From Gari tellinella (lineage: Eukaryota > Mollusca > Bivalvia > Cardiida > Psammobiidae), in contig OV277863.1 in the NCBI GenBank assembly GCA_922989275.2, forward strand, positions 48,962,999-49,026,998: a stretch of 64,000 nucleotides of DNA, written 5' to 3'. The first letter of the stretch is position 1, and each line of letters starts with the position of its first letter. Shown here piece after piece: positions 62,915 through 64,000 of the stretch. The notes under the pieces are model-generated. The model saw only the letters and a program-made list of their open reading frames with translations. It had not been told where the DNA came from and searched no databases. A program made the position numbers and the translations under genes.

Positions 62915-63055
62915 ATCTTTCTTAAAAGCACGTTGGTAGTCTTCAATAATTGATAATGTATGACGATTCTATCGAAATAATTGCCTTCCAGTCTGGCATT
63001 TTATGAGTATGTAAATGGCCGATATTGTTAGATAAACTGATCCTCACCGCCTCCA
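62915..63055 (+). repeat. Dispersed duplicated segment
   Basis: CTTTCTTAAAAGCACGTTGG, CAATAATTGATAATGTATGA..CGATTCTATCG, ATAATTGCCTTCCAGTCTGG and GATATTGTTAGATAAACTG. Combines the parts found at 15480 and 40735. Confidence 0.65.
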
Positions 63056-63326
63056 AAGAAAACCACTTACAGCCGAATATAGTTGTTCCAAATGCTGCTG
63101 TCCAGTGTGCATTTATCGGAATAAAAGGTGTTGCGAGCGGTTTTGAAGGCTAATCTATTATTATCATTATAAACGGGTATGCCATACATATTTTATTAAC
63201 TCTTAAAATGCGGAATGCTACATTATTAACATTTGCAAACAGACTGAATCAATTCGAATTTCACCGAACGATGTGCTTGATCTGGTTCCAAATGTTTTGG
63301 CATTCGTGTCGATGCTACAGAGATGC

Positions 63327-63582
63327 TACAGCGGAGAAAACGTTATTCTTTCTAAAACGCAAACGAAACACAAACGCATCGCAATCAAACGTAGAAAAGT
63401 ACAACTTTTTAACAATTTTGACTATTTTTTTAAAAAATGAGTGACAAACAGGTTGGAACCTGATCAAACGCCGGGTTACCCGGTGTCTGATCTGGCTCCA
63501 AACTGTGTGCAATGGAAATAATAGGACAAAACGATTTTGACTTACGCAAAAGTTTTGCGTAAGTTGTTTAGTAAAACGGGCC
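63327..63582 (+). mobile_element. Chimera: family A left end and core, family D right end
   Basis: TACAGCGGAGAAAACGTTAT and the complete A core (AAACAGGTTGGAACCTGATC..CGGGTTACCCGG) run to GCAATGGAAATAATAG, then switch to ACGATTTTGACTTACGCAAA and TTTAGTAAAACGGGCC, the D end. The A right terminus is absent. Confidence 0.75.
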
Positions 63583-63893
63583 ACTGGTCAGCATCGACTG
63601 ACTTTCGTTGAGACGTCAAGCCGATGACGTTATGGCAGTGAAGGGGCAGTGATGCGGATTAGTTTGATTTTCGAGTTATCGAGTTTGAGTAATTGAAGGC
63701 CATTAATTTTGGTGACGTCTGGAATAAGTAAAACTTCTTGAAATTATAGACGGAGTTATTCCGCCTTTTTGGTTTCTGTACCATATCGACATTCATTTTA
63801 GACTTATTATTTTCTGTTATATTTTCCAGGTAAATTTGATCGATGGAGTAGAAGTTGCCAAGGAAAACCAGCTGTAGACGATTAAGTACACCT

Positions 63894-64000
63894 TACAGTG
63901 GAGAATCTGTTATTCTTTCCCGTTTAAACGCAAACGTACGCAAACGCAAAACACTAAAACGTTGAAAAGTACAACTTTTGGACAATTCTGATAGTTCATG
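63894..64000 (+). mobile_element. Family A MITE, cut by window end
   Basis: TACAGTGGAGAATCTGTTAT, CGTTTAAACGCAAACGTACG and ACAACTTTTGGACAATTCTG match the left arm of the recent copies. Confidence 0.92.

Noticed and set aside
2000..64000. CRISPR-like array from repeated palindromes
   Set aside because: The palindromic cores are dispersed, belong to separate transposons with their own termini, and have no regular spacers; the genome is clearly eukaryotic.

Overview
This is a eukaryotic, intergenic, AT-rich window made almost entirely of decayed small transposons. No intact protein gene, rRNA or convincing tRNA is visible. The repeat vocabulary (hairpin-cored MITEs with GATCAGACGCC arms, LINE tails, SINE-like tails, foldback repeats) resembles what I know of heterodont bivalve molluscs. 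That assignment is inference and was not tested by any search.

Family labels used below. TA-target families have TA at both ends and ends beginning CAG, like Tc1/mariner/pogo MITEs: A (CAGTGGAGAA, ~250 bp), C (CAGCGCTCCCTC, ~330-380 bp), E (CAGTGAAACCCC), F (CAGTAAAACCTC, ~210 bp), L (CAGTCAAACTTCGATATC). TTAA-target families have TTAA at both ends and C-rich starts, like piggyBac MITEs: B (CCCTTTACC, ~250 bp), H (CCCATTTGTGCC, ~200-235 bp), J (CTCTTTCCTCCC, ~250 bp), O (CCCTTCACTGCC, ~215 bp), P (CCCTTTCACTGCC or CCCTTTGCATGC). Others: K (GGGCCCGTTTCATAAA foldback), D (CCCGTTTTACTAAACAAC foldback), M (AAGCGTTTGAGTTGAG foldback), Q (TGAGCCGTGCC ends), T (GGGCTCCAGATAAG ends), I (fragments beside TTTCATATGAAAT), R (3' end of a reverse-transcriptase element).

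The main observation is modularity. Families A, C, D, H, J, O, P and Q all carry at their centre a hairpin of one design: outer CAAACAG/CTGTTTG, inner GATCAGA/TCTGATC, GC-rich apex. Their ends and target sites differ. Families B (TTAA) and F (TA) share a second core, TTAAAGCAGG...CCTGCTTTAA. C, O and P also share flanking arm sequence. Chimeric elements (11.1 kb, 63.4 kb) and apex-less copies suggest that the hairpins are recombination points.

Layout. 0-6.5 kb: dense MITEs, with a hairpin whose apex was replaced by 139 bp copied from about 5.2 kb away. 7.06-11.5 kb and 21.5-24.5 kb: two collinear diverged copies of one segment with different MITE insertions. 12.8-13.8 kb: a 162-bp satellite in dimeric order. 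15.9-17.9 kb: a ~2 kb long inverted repeat. 25-37 kb: MITEs separated by bland DNA. 37.9-39.1 kb: a ~190-bp tandem repeat with X-box-like motifs, a poly-C run and a perfect 99-bp hairpin. 40-53 kb: many family C, B and O copies. 53.7-56.1 kb: the only coding remnants, a minus-strand reverse-transcriptase C-terminus with its 3' UTR and a plus-strand LINE C-terminus, both broken. 56.5-57.6 kb: a ~1.06-kb element with 25-bp terminal inverted repeats and a promoter-like interior. 57.6-64 kb: more MITEs and two of the cleanest family C copies.

There is no operon or pathway. The interactions visible are insertion of one element into another, TTAA-junction sharing and hairpin-centred recombination.
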